A DNA stretch of 50,720 nucleotides from Acidimicrobiia bacterium (GCA_029863385.1 JAOTVU010000015.1:1-50720); one strand, 5' to 3'; positions 1-9,924 are shown, numbered from the stretch's first letter. Numbers and translations are program-made. Notes: generated by a model from the letters alone, not told the origin.

Positions 1-839
1 AACAGGGCGCCGCCCATGACCCGCTCGGCCATGGCACCCCACGACTGGTAGACCGTGTCCTCGGCCGCCTTCGCCCGCGGTTCGTCGGCCCCCATGGCGA
101 ACAGCAGGTTGATCGAGCGCTCGACATCGCCCGGCTCGCGGTCGATGCCGGCACAGAGATGGTCGAGGTGCTGGTTGAGGTCTCCGAAGTTCTCGGGGGA
201 AATGTAGGCGGCGTTCCAGCCGTTGGCCCAGCGAGCGGCCATCGGCAGGGTCCGGTTGCGGCCGACACCACCGATCCAGATCGGCAGCGAACCGTAGACC
301 GGGGGCGGAAGGCAGGAAGCGTCCGAGACCCGGAAGTGTTCTCCGGCGAACGAGATCCGGGCCGGGCCGTCGCCCTGGTTGCGGCTCGGGTCCGACTCCT
401 CGCCCCCGGCGTTCATGAGCCCGGCGATCAGCTCGACCGCTTCCTCCAGCATGTCGAGGCGGATGCCGTCCCGGGGAAAGTCGTAGCCGTAGGCTTCAGC
501 CTCCCACTTGTGCCAGCCGGCACCGAGGCCGAGTTCGAAGCGGCCGCCCGACAGGTGGTCGATGGTGATCGCCGCCTTGGCCAGCAGACCCGGATTGCGG
601 TAGCCGACGTAGAACACGAGACAGCCGAGACGGGCATTGGACGTGTCGCAGGCCAGTCCGGCCAGTGTCGCCACCGCCTCGAAATGATCGTGGATACCGC
701 CTTCGTTTGGGGCCTCGTAGATGTGATCCCAAGCGGAGATCCAGTCGAAACCGTTGTCGTCCAGCCAGCGCCAGAGCGCTCGCATCTCGTCCATCGGGTA
801 CGCCTGCTGGCCGACGTGGGCTCCGAGAGAAACAGTCAC
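1..839 (-). CDS. LLM-class F420-dependent oxidoreductase (3' part outside window)
   Basis: Luciferase-like monooxygenase fold, probably using coenzyme F420 to oxidise or reduce an unknown small substrate in the cytoplasm. About 280 residues are visible, starting at a GTG (VTVSLGAHVGQQ) and running off the left edge without a stop. Family hallmarks seen are an early ISAWDHIYE stretch, HLSGGRFELGLGAGWHKWE near residue 100, and LPIWIGGVGRNRTLPMAARW near residue 205, which is the usual phosphate/F420-binding part of the TIM barrel. No ATG lies upstream in frame. Substrate cannot be told. A second, distinct LLM protein lies at about 6 kb. Confidence 0.85.
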   Translation of the reverse strand, partial: MTVSLGAHVGQQAYPMDEMRALWRWLDDNGFDWISAWDHIYEAPNEGGIHDHFEAVATLAGLACDTSNARLGCLVFYVGYRNPGLLAKAAITIDHLSGGRFELGLGAGWHKWEAEAYGYDFPRDGIRLDMLEEAVELIAGLMNAGGEESDPSRNQGDGPARISFAGEHFRVSDASCLPPPVYGSLPIWIGGVGRNRTLPMAARWANGWNAAYISPENFGDLNQHLDHLCAGIDREPGDVERSINLLFAMGADEPRAKAAEDTVYQSWGAMAERVMGGAL

Positions 840-932
840 GCCCCGAACGTAGCCCAAGCCCGCCGGTCGGCGACAACCTGACCGCGGTGAAAGACGGGCG
901 GTGGAACACCGGTGGTGGATAGGGTGCATGCA

Positions 933-2099
933 ATGGTGAAACCGTCGGCACGCAGCAATGTCGCCCCGTTCTACGTGATGGAGGTCATGCGGGCGGCCGA
1001 GCAGCGGGAGCGGGCGGGCCACGAGGTGCTGCATCTCGAGGTCGGCCAGCCCTCCACGGGCGCACCCGCCGGCGCAGTGGCGGCCGTTTCGGAGATCATG
1101 CAGGTCGACAATCTGGGCTACACCGGAGCCGCCGGCATGCCCCGGCTCCGGGATCGAATCGGCCGGTGGTACCGCGACCGCCACCAGATCGACGTCGCCA
1201 CCGAACGCATCGTCGTGACGACCGGCGCGTCGGGAAGCTGTGTCCTCACGTTTCTGGCGGCTTTCGACCACGGACAGCGTGTCGGCGTTCTGGAGCCCGG
1301 CTACCCGTGCTACCGCAACGACCTGCAGGCTTTGGGCGCCGACGTGGTGGCGATCCAGGTCGGTCACGACACCGGCTTTCGGCCGACCATCACACAGCTC
1401 GACGCCGCACTCCCGCTCGACGGTCTCGTGATCGCATCGCCGAGCAACCCGACCGGCACGGTTCTGCCGCCGGCGGAGCTGCGGGCGGTGGTGAACTGGG
1501 CCACCGATCACCAGGTGACCCTCATCGTCGACGAGATCTATCACGGCATCACCTACGACGTGGAGTGCCCCTCCGCGCTGCAGTACGGCGATGACCTGAT
1601 CGTGTTCAACAGCTTCTCCAAGTACTTTTCCATGACCGGGTGGCGACTGGGCTGGGTGGTGGCCCCGCCGGCCATGGCGGCCGCCATCGAGCGCCTGTCA
1701 CAGAGCCTGACCATCGCCCCGCCGACGGTGAGCCAGGTGGCCGGTCTCGCCGCCTTCGACTGCACCGATGAACTCGACGCCAACGTCGACCGCTACCGCC
1801 GGAACCGGACGGTCATGCTGGAGGGCCTGGGCCGGGCCGGGTTGTCCCGGTACGCCCCGGCCGACGGGGCCTTCTACGTGTGGGCCGACGTCTCGAGACT
1901 GGTCGGTCACGTCGGGGGATCGTCCCAGGACCTGGCCGGCGTCTGGCTCGACGAGCTGGGCGTCGCCGCAACGCCCGGTATCGATTTCGACCGGCAACGG
2001 GGACACGACTTCATTCGCTTCTCCTACGCAACGGCGACCGACGCCATCACCGAGGCAATGGATCGCATCGGGGCCTGGGTCGAGCAGATCGGGCCCTGA
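933..2099 (+). CDS. PLP-dependent aminotransferase, class I/II
   Basis: Fold-type I aminotransferase of the aspartate aminotransferase superfamily, cytoplasmic, 388 residues from ATG 933. In-frame GTG codons at 912, 915 and 924 could extend it by up to seven residues. Seen in order: EVGQPSTGAP near the N-terminus (substrate loop), SPSNPTGTVLPP (Asn that contacts PLP), DEIYHGITY (Asp pairing with the pyridine nitrogen) and NSFSKYFSMTGWRLGW, which holds the Schiff-base lysine. The C-terminal FIRFSYA holds the carboxylate-binding arginine. The amino-acid substrate is not evident. The next gene starts 6 bp downstream, suggesting co-transcription. Confidence 0.92.
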   Translation: MVKPSARSNVAPFYVMEVMRAAEQRERAGHEVLHLEVGQPSTGAPAGAVAAVSEIMQVDNLGYTGAAGMPRLRDRIGRWYRDRHQIDVATERIVVTTGASGSCVLTFLAAFDHGQRVGVLEPGYPCYRNDLQALGADVVAIQVGHDTGFRPTITQLDAALPLDGLVIASPSNPTGTVLPPAELRAVVNWATDHQVTLIVDEIYHGITYDVECPSALQYGDDLIVFNSFSKYFSMTGWRLGWVVAPPAMAAAIERLSQSLTIAPPTVSQVAGLAAFDCTDELDANVDRYRRNRTVMLEGLGRAGLSRYAPADGAFYVWADVSRLVGHVGGSSQDLAGVWLDELGVAATPGIDFDRQRGHDFIRFSYATATDAITEAMDRIGAWVEQIGP

Positions 2100-2104
2100 G
2101 CGCC

Positions 2105-2578
2105 ATGGCACCGGGATCTCCTCAACCGATCAGGGTGCCGTCCACTGCGAGCCTCCTGCGGCGGGGTCTGACCGGTCGCTGCCCGGCCTGCGGTGCCGGC
2201 GGGCAACACCGGTGGCTAGTGAGAATTCGGCCGTTCTGCGGGCGATGCGGACTCCGGTTCGAACGGATCGAGGGCCACTTCATCGGGGCCGTCGGGATGA
2301 ACACCATCATGAGCCTGGCAATGCTGTTCGTGACGCTGGTGGTCAGCCTCGTGGTGACCTTTCCCGAGTTCCCCGTGGTGAAGCTCGTGCTCATCAACGT
2401 GGCCGTGGCGACTCTGGCGCCCATTCTGTTCTACCCTCTCAGCCGAATGCTGTGGACCGCCATCGACATCGCCATGCGTCCCCTGGAGCCCGACGAGGTC
2501 GATTGGACCGTGGTGTACGAACACGCTCGCGGTCACGGTCCCATCATCGAGAAGCCACCGACCGATCCCGGCGATTGA
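2105..2578 (+). CDS. DUF983 zinc-ribbon membrane protein
   Basis: Protein of 157 residues from ATG 2105, six bases after the aminotransferase stop. The N-terminus carries a four-cysteine ribbon (GRCPACGAGG and FCGRCGLRF), followed by two hydrophobic helices (about residues 60-82 and 88-112). This is the DUF983 arrangement. Function is unknown; members are usually single small inner-membrane proteins. The C-terminal tail is acidic and predicted cytoplasmic. A longer upstream frame exists, but the ribbon starts near residue 20 of this start, matching the family length. Confidence 0.85.
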   Translation: MAPGSPQPIRVPSTASLLRRGLTGRCPACGAGGQHRWLVRIRPFCGRCGLRFERIEGHFIGAVGMNTIMSLAMLFVTLVVSLVVTFPEFPVVKLVLINVAVATLAPILFYPLSRMLWTAIDIAMRPLEPDEVDWTVVYEHARGHGPIIEKPPTDPGD

Positions 2579-2622
2579 CTCGCTAGCCGATGACCGCAGC
2601 AAACGGGAGACGAAAGACAGGC

Positions 2623-4008
2623 ATGGACCACTTCGACCTCATCATCATCGGGAGCGGCTCGGGCAATGCGATCCCGCCCGAACTCGCCGATGCCTGGCGG
2701 ATCGCCATCATCGAGCGCGGTACCTTCGGCGGCACCTGCCTCAACGTCGGCTGCATACCGTCCAAGATGTTGGTCCTCCCCGCCGACCGGGCCGAATACG
2801 CCAGGCACTCACCGCGGCTGGGCGTCCACACCGAATTCCACGGCGTCGACTGGCCTGCCATCCGGGATCGGGTCTTCGGCCGTATCGATCCGATCACCGA
2901 GGGCGGGCGACAGTACCGGCGCGACGGGCACCCGAACATCACACTGATCGAGGGCACGGCTCGATTCACCGGTGAGCGCACCCTCAGGGTGAACGGCAGA
3001 ACGCTGACCGCCGACCGTGTCCTGGTGGCCGCTGGCGCACGGCCGTCGATTCCCCCGATAGCGGGACTGTCCGACGTGCCGTTTCACACATCGGACACCA
3101 TCATGCGTATCGACGAGCTGCCCACCCGGCTCGGCATCATCGGCGGCGGGTACATCGCCGTCGAGCTGGGCCACGTCTTCTCGGCCTACGGGTCCAAGGT
3201 CACGATCTTCAATCGCTCGGATCGGCTGCTCCGTTCTCACGATCGTGACGTCAGCGATCGGTTCACGGAGCTGTTCGCCGACCGGGTCGACCTCCGGCTC
3301 GGCGAACTACCGCAACTGGTCAGGACCAACGGAGCACAGATCGAGCTGGTGCTCGACGGCGGCGCCGACGGGGGGCAGCGGGTCGAGACCTTCGACCAGC
3401 TTCTCGTCGCCACCGGCCGAAGCCCCAACAGCGAGGACCTTCACCCGATCGCAGCCGGGATCTCCGTTCATCCCGACGGCCGGATCGAGGTCGACGACAC
3501 GATGGCCACCTCGGCGCCGGGGGTCTGGGCCATCGGCGACGTAGCCAACCCCCATCAACTCAAGCACCTGGCCAACCGGGAAGCCGAGATCGCATTCTGG
3601 AACATGGCCCACCCGGACGATCCGCGCCGAGGCGACACCACCGCGTTGCCCCACGCGGTGTTCAGCGACCCCCAGGTCGGTTCGGTCGGCTACACCGAGG
3701 CGGAGGCCCAGGCCCACGGGTGCGACTACGTGGTCGGGCGCCGTGACTACGGTGGCACCGCCTACGGTTGGGCGCTCGAGGATGAGTCGTCGTTCGCCAA
3801 AGTGATCATCGACATGGACACCAAGCGCATCCTCGGCGCCCACATTCTCGGACCGCAGGCGGCAACGCTCATCCAGCTCGTCGCCCAGGCCATGACGTTC
3901 GGGCAGCGAGCTGATGAGCTGGCCACGATCCCGTACTATGTTCATCCGGCTCTCACCGAGGTCGTCGAGAACGCGTTACTCGACGGCCTGGACAGAATCC
4001 CGTCGTAG
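2623..4008 (+). CDS. mtr: mycothione reductase
   Basis: Flavin disulfide reductase that uses NADPH to reduce mycothiol disulfide, keeping the actinobacterial thiol buffer reduced. Evidence: an N-terminal FAD Rossmann motif (LIIIGSGSGNA), the redox-active disulfide GGTCLNVGCIPSKM, a second dinucleotide fold (LGIIGGGYIAVELGHVFS), an FAD-binding WAIGDVANP, and the C-terminal dimer-interface HPALTEVVENALL that supplies the catalytic His-Glu pair. The 461-residue length from ATG 2623 matches the family; ATG 2590 would add 11 residues. The GSGSGN variant of the first motif and overall pattern fit mycothione reductase better than lipoamide dehydrogenase or mercuric reductase. Confidence 0.88.
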   Translation: MDHFDLIIIGSGSGNAIPPELADAWRIAIIERGTFGGTCLNVGCIPSKMLVLPADRAEYARHSPRLGVHTEFHGVDWPAIRDRVFGRIDPITEGGRQYRRDGHPNITLIEGTARFTGERTLRVNGRTLTADRVLVAAGARPSIPPIAGLSDVPFHTSDTIMRIDELPTRLGIIGGGYIAVELGHVFSAYGSKVTIFNRSDRLLRSHDRDVSDRFTELFADRVDLRLGELPQLVRTNGAQIELVLDGGADGGQRVETFDQLLVATGRSPNSEDLHPIAAGISVHPDGRIEVDDTMATSAPGVWAIGDVANPHQLKHLANREAEIAFWNMAHPDDPRRGDTTALPHAVFSDPQVGSVGYTEAEAQAHGCDYVVGRRDYGGTAYGWALEDESSFAKVIIDMDTKRILGAHILGPQAATLIQLVAQAMTFGQRADELATIPYYVHPALTEVVENALLDGLDRIPS

Positions 4009-4092
4009 GTTGCCCGTCCTACCGGGGTGGGTGACGTCGCTCTCACCGAGTGCAGATTTTTCGGGGTACAACGGAAGCTATGAGGTGTTCAC

Positions 4093-4938
4093 ATGCCGTC
4101 TGATTTCGATGCGCTGACCGATCTGCTCGACCTGGTCCCCATCGGCTGTCTGGTGCTCGACGACGGTGTGATCGTGGCCAGCAACGAGCAGGCGCTGGCC
4201 ACGATGGCCATCCCGCGGGACCGCCTCATGGGCGTGCCGTTGGCCGAACTCCTGGTGCCCGAGTTCGAGGAGGCGTACCTCGAGATGCTTGGGGCCCTCG
4301 GGGCCGAGCCGGCGTCGTTGGCGGTGCGGCTGGCTGCGGGCCTGGCGCCGATCGAGCTGTCGGCCCGTTCGTTGCCGAGCGGTCAGATGATCGTTGCCGT
4401 GCGGTCCATGGCGACCGAACACCACTACTCGGCTCAGTCCGGTGGTGCGTTGACCCACGATCTGGTGACCGGTCTGCCCGACCACTTCCACGTACTCAGC
4501 CAGCTTCATCAGCGGCTGTCGGCACCGAAGCGCCTGCCGATGGCCATCATGTGTCTCTGGGTCGACGACCTGAGCCAGCTGAAGGAGCTCCATGGACATC
4601 GGGCCGTGGAACGGATCATCAAGGAGGTCTCGGGGCGAATCCAGAACAAGCTACGGGCCCCGGACATGATCGGTCGTTTCGAGGAGGCGGGGTTCCTCGT
4701 CCTGATGACGACGGACTCCCAGGCCGAGCAGCTGACCGAGGTCGCCGAGCGGCTTCGCGACGAGGTGGCGTTCCCGATCGAGATCGACGGCAAGCTGCTG
4801 TCGTTCACCGCCAGCGTTGTGGTGGCTTCGATCGCCCATCACCGACCGTCGATCGAGCGAATACTCGCTCTACTCGAGGCGGCCGCCAACCGGGCGGTGG
4901 TGAGCGGCGGCAACCGTACCGACGTCCTCGCCATCTGA
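4093..4938 (+). CDS. PAS-like sensor with degenerate GGDEF domain
   Basis: A 281-residue cytoplasmic protein. Residues 1-110 look like a PAS fold (LLDLVPIGCLVLDDGVIVAS, then a RLMGVPLAELL segment). Residues 120-281 align with the GGDEF fold: LTHDLVTGLPDHFHVLSQL corresponds to the usual D-LTGLPNR-F start. However, the catalytic GG(D/E)EF position reads GRFEEAGFLVLM, so diguanylate cyclase activity is unlikely. It may be a GTP-binding or protein-interaction module. A GAGGTG ribosome-binding site lies 8 bp before the ATG. It stands alone between mtr and a hydrolase gene. Confidence 0.75.
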   Translation: MPSDFDALTDLLDLVPIGCLVLDDGVIVASNEQALATMAIPRDRLMGVPLAELLVPEFEEAYLEMLGALGAEPASLAVRLAAGLAPIELSARSLPSGQMIVAVRSMATEHHYSAQSGGALTHDLVTGLPDHFHVLSQLHQRLSAPKRLPMAIMCLWVDDLSQLKELHGHRAVERIIKEVSGRIQNKLRAPDMIGRFEEAGFLVLMTTDSQAEQLTEVAERLRDEVAFPIEIDGKLLSFTASVVVASIAHHRPSIERILALLEAAANRAVVSGGNRTDVLAI

Positions 4939-4996
4939 TCGGCTGGGAGCACCGCAACTCGCCCGAGCTTGTCGCCGGATGTATTGTCGGTGGTGG

Positions 4997-5932
<936 letters not shown>

Positions 5933-5944
5933 GGTGCCCGTCGG

Positions 5945-5960
5945 AGGGCCGCATTGCCCT
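5945..5960. terminator. possible bidirectional stem-loop between convergent genes
   Basis: A 5-bp stem (AGGGC/GCCCT, loop CGCATT) lies in the 34 bp between the converging hydrolase and LLM genes. There is no T-run on either side, so intrinsic termination is uncertain. Confidence 0.25.
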
Positions 5961-5966
5961 GTTCGG

Positions 5967-6809
5967 TTATCGGTCGAGCAGCGGGGCGTAGGCGTCGAGC
6001 GCAGCGAGGACTTCGTCGGGTGGACCCTGCGGCAACTCCAGCAGGGCCCGTTGAGCGCCCTGCTCGGCCAGGGCGTCAAGAGCCTCGGCGTCGGGGCGGG
6101 CTCGGAACACCCCCAGGTGGACCGACTTCGGGTCCCGGCCCCTCTCCTCGCAGGCCTCCTCGATCAGATCCAGCCCTGTGAAGTTCGAGGCCCCGATCGG
6201 CATCCAGCCGTCGCAGAACTCGGCGATGTCGGCCGCTGTCTTCGGACCGACCGACCCGCCGAGAATGATCGGCGGGTGCGGATCCTGAACAGGTTTCGGC
6301 CAAGACCAGCTGGGGGACAACGAAACGTGCTCGCCGTCGTACGATGCCTCCTCGGCGGTCCACAGCTCCTTCATCGCCAGCACACACTCCCGGATCCGGT
6401 CCCGACGCTCGGAGAACACGAGTCCATGGTCCTCGAATTCCTCGATGTTCCACCCGTAGCCGATGCCGAAGATGAAACGCCCGCCGGAGATCATGTCGAG
6501 CGACGCAACCTCTTTGGCCGTCCAGATCGGATCACGCTGGGCCAGCAGGCAGATGCCGGTACCGACCTTGAGGGAGTTGGTCGTGGCCGCCACAGCCGAA
6601 AGGGCGACGAATTGATCGTGGGTCCGCCAGTAGTACTCCGGGAGGGGAGGGGCATCCTTGCGTCCACCCCACGGCGTTGTCCGCGATGTCGGTATGTGGG
6701 AGTGCTCCGGAAACCAGAGCGATTCAAATCCGCGCTCCTCGACAGCCCGGCCGAGCTCGACGGGCTGCATGGTCTGGTCGGTGGGGAAGATGAAGACGCC
6801 GATGTCCAC
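5967..6809 (-). CDS. LLM-class F420-dependent oxidoreductase
   Basis: A 280-residue luciferase-like protein starting at GTG 6809, nine bases after an AAGGAG ribosome-binding site; the open frame continues upstream but is not family-like. Seen: VDIGVFIFPTDQTM first strand, GFESLWFPEHSHIP, LKVGTGICLLAQRDP, ISGGRFIFGIGYGWN (the F420/FMN phosphate loop) and PIILGGSVGPKTA. These are typical of the probable F420-dependent (Rv2161c-like) group. It probably performs a hydride transfer on an unknown substrate. It converges with the MBL-fold gene. Confidence 0.88.
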   Translation of the reverse strand: MDIGVFIFPTDQTMQPVELGRAVEERGFESLWFPEHSHIPTSRTTPWGGRKDAPPLPEYYWRTHDQFVALSAVAATTNSLKVGTGICLLAQRDPIWTAKEVASLDMISGGRFIFGIGYGWNIEEFEDHGLVFSERRDRIRECVLAMKELWTAEEASYDGEHVSLSPSWSWPKPVQDPHPPIILGGSVGPKTAADIAEFCDGWMPIGASNFTGLDLIEEACEERGRDPKSVHLGVFRARPDAEALDALAEQGAQRALLELPQGPPDEVLAALDAYAPLLDR

Positions 6810-6846
6810 GGACGGATGCTCCTTGCTGGTCGATGCCTGATCGACC

Positions 6847-7563
6847 TTAGCTCGACTCGGTGCGCCGCACCGCCTTGGCCACACCGGGATTGCCACCCAG
6901 GGCGATCGTGAGCGGAGTCGGTAGTTCGTGGGCCAGCACATCCCACATGCGGTCGAGCAGCTCGGCCTGCATCAACAGCTCCCTGGTCACCGCCAGCGAG
7001 GCCTGACGGCGAATCGAGTCGGCCACCGAGCGGATCCCGACCAGTGTCGCGGCGACGCCGAGATCCAACGGGGCGGTCCCCGCGGCACGAGCGGCTCGAA
7101 CCCGGGATTCGGCGTCGGCCGACAGCAGGAACACCAGGCCGTCGACGACGACTTCATAGTCCGAGCGGGGACCTCGGGGGTTGCGGATCAGCAGCGTCTG
7201 TGTGGCGCTGCGGCCGGCTTGACGGGCCAGACGGGCCATCTGGGCTTGCATACCCGCCACCCATGCTTGTCGCCGTCGTGCCCCACTGCCGGGAGCCGAC
7301 GCCGGGCGCTGGGCTCGGACGAAGACGTTGGCCGCCGGCGAGGGCGGGATGACCTTCCGGTCGTACTCCTCCCGACGTTTCGAGTCGGACAGCACCCGCC
7401 ACGCCTCGTTGATCCGGGCCATCGCCAGGGGTACGGCGTCGGTGGCGACGTCGGGGTGGCGTTCCCAGGCCAGGCGACGATAGGCCTTGCGGAGTTCGGC
7501 CAGAGAGCAGTCCGGAGCCACTCCTAAGATCTCGTAGTATGTGGGAGGACGGCCCTGGGCCAT
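6847..7563 (-). CDS. J-domain protein (DnaJ-like co-chaperone)
   Basis: Residues 8-70 form a J domain: YYEILGVAPDCSLAELRKAY, then RLAWERHPDVAT with the HPD tripeptide that stimulates DnaK ATPase, and a closing YDRKV. There is no Gly/Phe region and no zinc-finger or DnaJ C-terminal domain. Instead, about 160 residues of basic linker and a helical C-terminal region (residues 130-235) follow. Probably a specialised co-chaperone recruiting Hsp70 to one client. ATG 7563 begins eight residues before the J domain; a TTG at 7578 is an alternative. Divergent from the DUF952 gene. Confidence 0.85.
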   Translation of the reverse strand: MAQGRPPTYYEILGVAPDCSLAELRKAYRRLAWERHPDVATDAVPLAMARINEAWRVLSDSKRREEYDRKVIPPSPAANVFVRAQRPASAPGSGARRRQAWVAGMQAQMARLARQAGRSATQTLLIRNPRGPRSDYEVVVDGLVFLLSADAESRVRAARAAGTAPLDLGVAATLVGIRSVADSIRRQASLAVTRELLMQAELLDRMWDVLAHELPTPLTIALGGNPGVAKAVRRTESS

Positions 7564-7604
7564 ACCCCATTGTGTCAAGATCGACGGCGAAAGCGAGTAG
7601 GGAT

Positions 7605-8066
7605 TTGTCGGCGAACAGCAGGTCTCCGGAACAGGATCGGTTCATTCTGCACATCACGTCCAGCGACAAGTGGCGGACGCAGCGGCCGGCGGGTGACCGG
7701 GGGAGTGGTGGATTTCGTGACCCGTCCCTCGACACCGAGGGTTTCATCCACTGCTCCACCGTCGACCAATTCCTGATCCCGGCCAACGAACGGTTCGTCG
7801 GCCGGAACGATCTGGTCCTGCTGGTCATCGACACCGACCGTCTCGAACGCGAGCCGATCTACGAGGACTGCTACGAATCGGGAACCCGGTTCCCCCATGT
7901 CTACGGACCGATCCCGATGGAGGCCGTCATCGACGTCGTCGACCTCCCGCCTGATGACGACGGTCGGTTCTCGGAGCCGGTCACGCTTCGGTCGGACTTG
8001 GCGGTCCTTGCCGCCACCGACCACCGGGTGACGAGCCGGCCTGATCAGCGTCGAAGAATGGGATAG
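7605..8066 (+). CDS. DUF952 family protein
   Basis: The family core is clear: FILHITSSDKWR, GFIHCSTVDQFLIPANERF, GRNDLVLLVIDTDRL, and RFPHVYGPIPMEAV near the end, all features of DUF952 (a fold related to ADP-ribosyltransferases; function unproven). The start is unsure. TTG 7605 has a GAGTAGGGA stretch just upstream and leaves a complete domain. GTG 7572 would sit only 8 bp from the divergent J-protein start. The 3' end overlaps the convergent DinB gene by 22 bp. Confidence 0.75.
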   Translation: MSANSRSPEQDRFILHITSSDKWRTQRPAGDRGSGGFRDPSLDTEGFIHCSTVDQFLIPANERFVGRNDLVLLVIDTDRLEREPIYEDCYESGTRFPHVYGPIPMEAVIDVVDLPPDDDGRFSEPVTLRSDLAVLAATDHRVTSRPDQRRRMG

Positions 8067-8581
8067 CCGTCGAGCTCGGTGAGGAGGTCGGACTCCGGCC
8101 GTTCCGGCACGGCGTGGCCGAGATCCCGGCTACGAACCTCGCCGATCCAGGTGGCGTGCTGGTATTCGTGGTTGATGATCGCCGTCAGCATGGTTTCGGC
8201 GATGGAGCGAAGTTGCGTCGGCGCACCGACGTCGCCTCGGTCGATGACATCGACCCGATGGCGGATCCGATCGGCGACAGCGGCCCGGAAGTCGGCGATG
8301 TCGGCGACCGACGGGAGGTCGCCCCGCTGCCGTTCCTCCGTGGCCGAGTCCATCAGTGCGTCGATCGACGGATCCAGTGAGGGTTCGGCTGCCGTGAGGT
8401 TGCGCATCATGTAGTGGGCGACGGCGGCCTGATGGCCGAGATGCCAGCCGATGGCGCTGGAGTCGGGCACCGGGCGCCACCGAACCTCGTCGGCGGTGAG
8501 ATCGCGCCACAGTCGTTCGGTGTAGGCCAGGGCGCGGTCGTACTCGACGAGGAGTTCGGCCAGCGATGCTCGTTCGGTCAT
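8045..8581 (-). CDS. DinB-family (mycothiol-dependent-type four-helix) protein
   Basis: A 178-residue four-helix-bundle protein. Putative metal-binding histidines are in GWHLGHQAAV (residues about 47-53) and in INHEYQHATWIG (about 143-152), the His triad pattern of DinB/MDMPI proteins. These often act as thiol (mycothiol or bacillithiol)-dependent transferases. Its ATG overlaps the upstream thioesterase stop as ATGA, indicating translational coupling. It is the last gene of an SRPBCC-tesB-dinB unit. Confidence 0.82.
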   Translation of the reverse strand: MTERASLAELLVEYDRALAYTERLWRDLTADEVRWRPVPDSSAIGWHLGHQAAVAHYMMRNLTAAEPSLDPSIDALMDSATEERQRGDLPSVADIADFRAAVADRIRHRVDVIDRGDVGAPTQLRSIAETMLTAIINHEYQHATWIGEVRSRDLGHAVPERPESDLLTELDGYPILRR

Positions 8582-9441
8582 GATTCGTTCGTGTTCGGGT
8601 GGACCGGGCGGCGTTCCCGGAGCAGGATCTCCTGCGCGACGGTGGCCAGCTGGGAGCCGTCGGGGGCGAACAGATTGCCGACCGTCATACCACGGGCGCC
8701 GATGAGGCCGTGGCAGTCCCAGTGGTAGAGGTGCCAGTGATCGGCCCGGAACGGACGGTGGAACCAGATGGCGTGATCGAGGCTGGCACCCATGAACCGT
8801 TCGGTGTGGTCCTCGGGCGGAACCTGCAGGGGGTGGATGCTGCGGGCGGCCGAGAACTGGAACGTGTCGGAGGTGAAGGCCAGGCCGCAGTAGTGGATGC
8901 GGGGATCGTCGGGCAGCTTGTCGATGATGCGGGCCCAGCCGATGGACTGGCCCGAACCGGCATAGCTCGGCAGCTGGCGGCGAGCCATGATCCAGGGCCA
9001 CTCCCAGATACCGGTTGGGAGGCTCTCGGCGTCGGGCACGAGCGGCATCCGGGCGGTCTGGACCTCAGCTTCGTCCTCCTCCACCTGGAATGATGTCGAC
9101 AGGTGGAGGATCGCTCCGCCGCTTTGCCGGGCCACGACGGCCCTGGTACAGAAACTGCGTCCGTCGCGGAGTCGATCGACTTCGAACCGCACCGGTTCGC
9201 GGCTGTCGCCCGGTCGTATGAAGTAGGCGTGCAACGAGTGGGGGCGATAACGCTCCTCGACGGTTTGCAGGGCGGCCCAAAGGGCCTGAGCGACCACCTG
9301 ACCACCGTAGATACGGTCGCCCCAGGGGTAGCGGGGACTCTGACCGATCCAGGTGTCGGGTCCGTGGGCCTCGAGGTTGAGAACACCGACGAAATCGACG
9401 GGGGAGTGGCTGACGGCCGGTGCCTCGGAGGTCTCAGCCAC
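8578..9441 (-). CDS. tesB: acyl-CoA thioesterase II (TesB-like)
   Basis: A 287-residue double-hotdog acyl-CoA thioesterase that hydrolyses acyl-CoA to free acid and CoA in the cytoplasm. The first hotdog shows RIYGGQVVAQALWAAL and LHAYFIRPGD. The second shows MGASLDHAIWFHRPFRAD, with the Asp-His of the catalytic site, and GLIGARGMTVGNLFAPDG. The length agrees with TesB. Its start overlaps the SRPBCC gene by 8 bp and its stop overlaps dinB by 4 bp, so the three genes form one translationally coupled operon. Confidence 0.92.
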   Translation of the reverse strand: MAETSEAPAVSHSPVDFVGVLNLEAHGPDTWIGQSPRYPWGDRIYGGQVVAQALWAALQTVEERYRPHSLHAYFIRPGDSREPVRFEVDRLRDGRSFCTRAVVARQSGGAILHLSTSFQVEEDEAEVQTARMPLVPDAESLPTGIWEWPWIMARRQLPSYAGSGQSIGWARIIDKLPDDPRIHYCGLAFTSDTFQFSAARSIHPLQVPPEDHTERFMGASLDHAIWFHRPFRADHWHLYHWDCHGLIGARGMTVGNLFAPDGSQLATVAQEILLRERRPVHPNTNES

Positions 9442-9889
9442 GAGGATCCCCGGCCGTGGTGTCGAACATCGCCTTCAGCCGGTCGTAGTCGGCGTTGATG
9501 TTCCGTTCGACCATCCTTCGGGCCGGACCCTCGAACAGTCTCATCAGTGCCTTGGGCTCCCCACGAATGATGGCCGACAGGGTGGTGCCGCCGTCGGTGC
9601 GGGGGACGACCTCACGGGTGATGTCGAGCGGCAACGTGCTCTTGGTCGTCTTGATACGAACCTTGCGGTCGGGTTCGTACTCGACCACCTCGAAGGACGA
9701 AACGATCGGGCGGCCCAGGAAGCGGGCGACCTGATCGTAGGTCGAACCCACTCGCAAGGGCGGTTCGCTGGTCCAGGTGCAGCTCTCCATGCCCTTCTGC
9801 CAGGACGGGTTGTTGGTCCAGTCGGCCCAGTAGGCGAACACCTCTTCAGGGGACTGGTCGACGTCTCGTTGGACCTTGACCTCGATCAC
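9434..9889 (-). CDS. SRPBCC (polyketide-cyclase/START-like) protein
   Basis: A 151-residue START-like fold protein. The N-terminal VQRDVDQSPEEVFAYWADW is the standard SRPBCC opening. A long beta segment (FEVVEYEPDRKVRIKTTKS) and a C-terminal amphipathic helix (RRMVERNINADYDRLKAMF) complete the cup. Such proteins bind hydrophobic ligands, but the ligand here is unknown. First or second gene of the operon leading to tesB and dinB; the 57-residue Cys-rich gene lies 35 bp upstream on the same strand. Confidence 0.85.
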   Translation of the reverse strand: MIEVKVQRDVDQSPEEVFAYWADWTNNPSWQKGMESCTWTSEPPLRVGSTYDQVARFLGRPIVSSFEVVEYEPDRKVRIKTTKSTLPLDITREVVPRTDGGTTLSAIIRGEPKALMRLFEGPARRMVERNINADYDRLKAMFDTTAGDPRG

Positions 9890-9924
9890 GTCGACCTCCC
9901 TACGGCTACACCCATCATCGACGC

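Noticed and set aside
496..951. Minus-strand 151-codon frame at the left edge
   Set aside because: Out of frame with the LLM oxidoreductase that spans this stretch; no motifs.
5934..6911. Plus-strand 325-codon frame opposite the LLM gene
   Set aside because: Antisense composition; the minus strand has the luciferase-like motifs and a good ribosome-binding site.
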